A stretch of DNA of 6,517 bases, taken from positions 1-6,517 of the forward strand of contig SFPC01000094.1 of the NCBI GenBank assembly GCA_004552195.1. Reading direction: 5' to 3'. Position 1 is the first letter of the stretch. Every line of letters begins with the position of its first letter. Source of the stretch: Bacteroidales bacterium. GTDB lineage: Bacteria; Bacteroidota; Bacteroidia; Bacteroidales; Bacteroidaceae. Of the stretch, positions 6,392 to 6,517 are shown one piece after another. Under the pieces are notes generated by a model that saw nothing but the letters and a program-made list of their open reading frames with translations, made no database searches and had not been told where the DNA came from. The translations under genes were made by a program, and so were the position numbers.

Positions 6392-6517
6392 CTAGTCAAT
6401 CAGTACCGCAGCGGAATAGGTGATGGTGCCCGGCCCGTAGTCGTACCGAAGTCCGGAGGCTTTTGCCACATCATTTACCAGCAAGCCGTAGCCCTCCATG
6501 GAAGTGAACATTTCCTC
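6392..6517 (-). CDS. C-terminal fragment of a DUF2284-like predicted metal-binding protein (5' end outside window)
   Basis: The - strand frame is open from the window edge to a TAG at 6392-6394, giving 41 residues. The pattern F-T-S-M-E-G-Y-G-L-L-V, then a short helix (NDVAKASGL), then Y-x-Y-G-P-G-T-I-T-Y and a hydrophobic end AAVLID resembles the C-terminus of DUF2284 proteins. These are cysteine-rich predicted metal-binding proteins common in anaerobic Clostridia and methanogens; the cysteine motifs would lie in the missing part. The stop is 36 bases before the URO-D start on the same strand, consistent with an operon. The family call rests on a short stretch and on memory of the family, so it is moderate. 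Confidence 0.55.
   Translation of the reverse strand, partial: EEMFTSMEGYGLLVNDVAKASGLRYDYGPGTITYSAAVLID

Overview
The left five sixths of the window (about 1-5520) looks like a Bacteroidales chromosome fragment. It holds the 3' end of a probable outer-membrane barrel gene on the + strand. It also holds a very large TamB/DUF490 gene on the - strand with the C-terminal ending typical of Bacteroidota TamB proteins, and just upstream of that the last ~100 codons of an exporter-type ABC ATPase. The tamB start has no Shine-Dalgarno sequence, as expected in Bacteroidota. The right part (about 5540-6517) looks like a Firmicutes/Clostridia fragment: a uroporphyrinogen-decarboxylase (URO-D) superfamily methyltransferase-like gene with a strong AAAGGAG ribosome binding site, preceded by the tail of what resembles a DUF2284 metal-binding protein.

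Layout: 1-336 (+), C-terminal fragment of an AT-rich, probably OM beta-barrel protein. 337-648, non-coding gap between convergent genes, with small hairpins and a striking 26-bp near-perfect inverted repeat (378-403/428-453). 649-5187 (-), tamB-like gene (1512 aa from the preferred start). 5213-6355 (-), one open reading frame that is a chimera: URO-D residues 1 to ~275, then an ABC ATPase from ~275 to 380. 6392-6517 (-), 3' end of the DUF2284-like gene.

How the genes work together: the ABC ATPase end lies only 25 nt upstream of the tamB start on the same strand, so in the Bacteroidales genome an ABC exporter and this TamB are probably co-transcribed. Both would act in the cell envelope: an inner-membrane exporter next to a protein thought to bridge inner and outer membrane and carry phospholipid or help assemble OM proteins. 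The URO-D and DUF2284-like genes would form a separate cytoplasmic operon, plausibly linked to corrinoid or methyl-group metabolism.

The main anomaly is the in-frame junction near 5519-5540. Both parent families plausibly encode an A-T-E-E-E-like stretch there, and gene content and translation-signal style change across it. The simplest reading is a chimeric join (assembly, library or amplification artefact) at short homology; a true recombinant gene is less likely. Neither half is complete: the URO-D part lacks its last ~65-80 residues, and the ABC part lacks the membrane domain, Walker A and Q-loop. I found no convincing novel defence, CRISPR or mobile system. The most interesting native items are the ABC-TamB pairing and the 26-bp inverted repeat.
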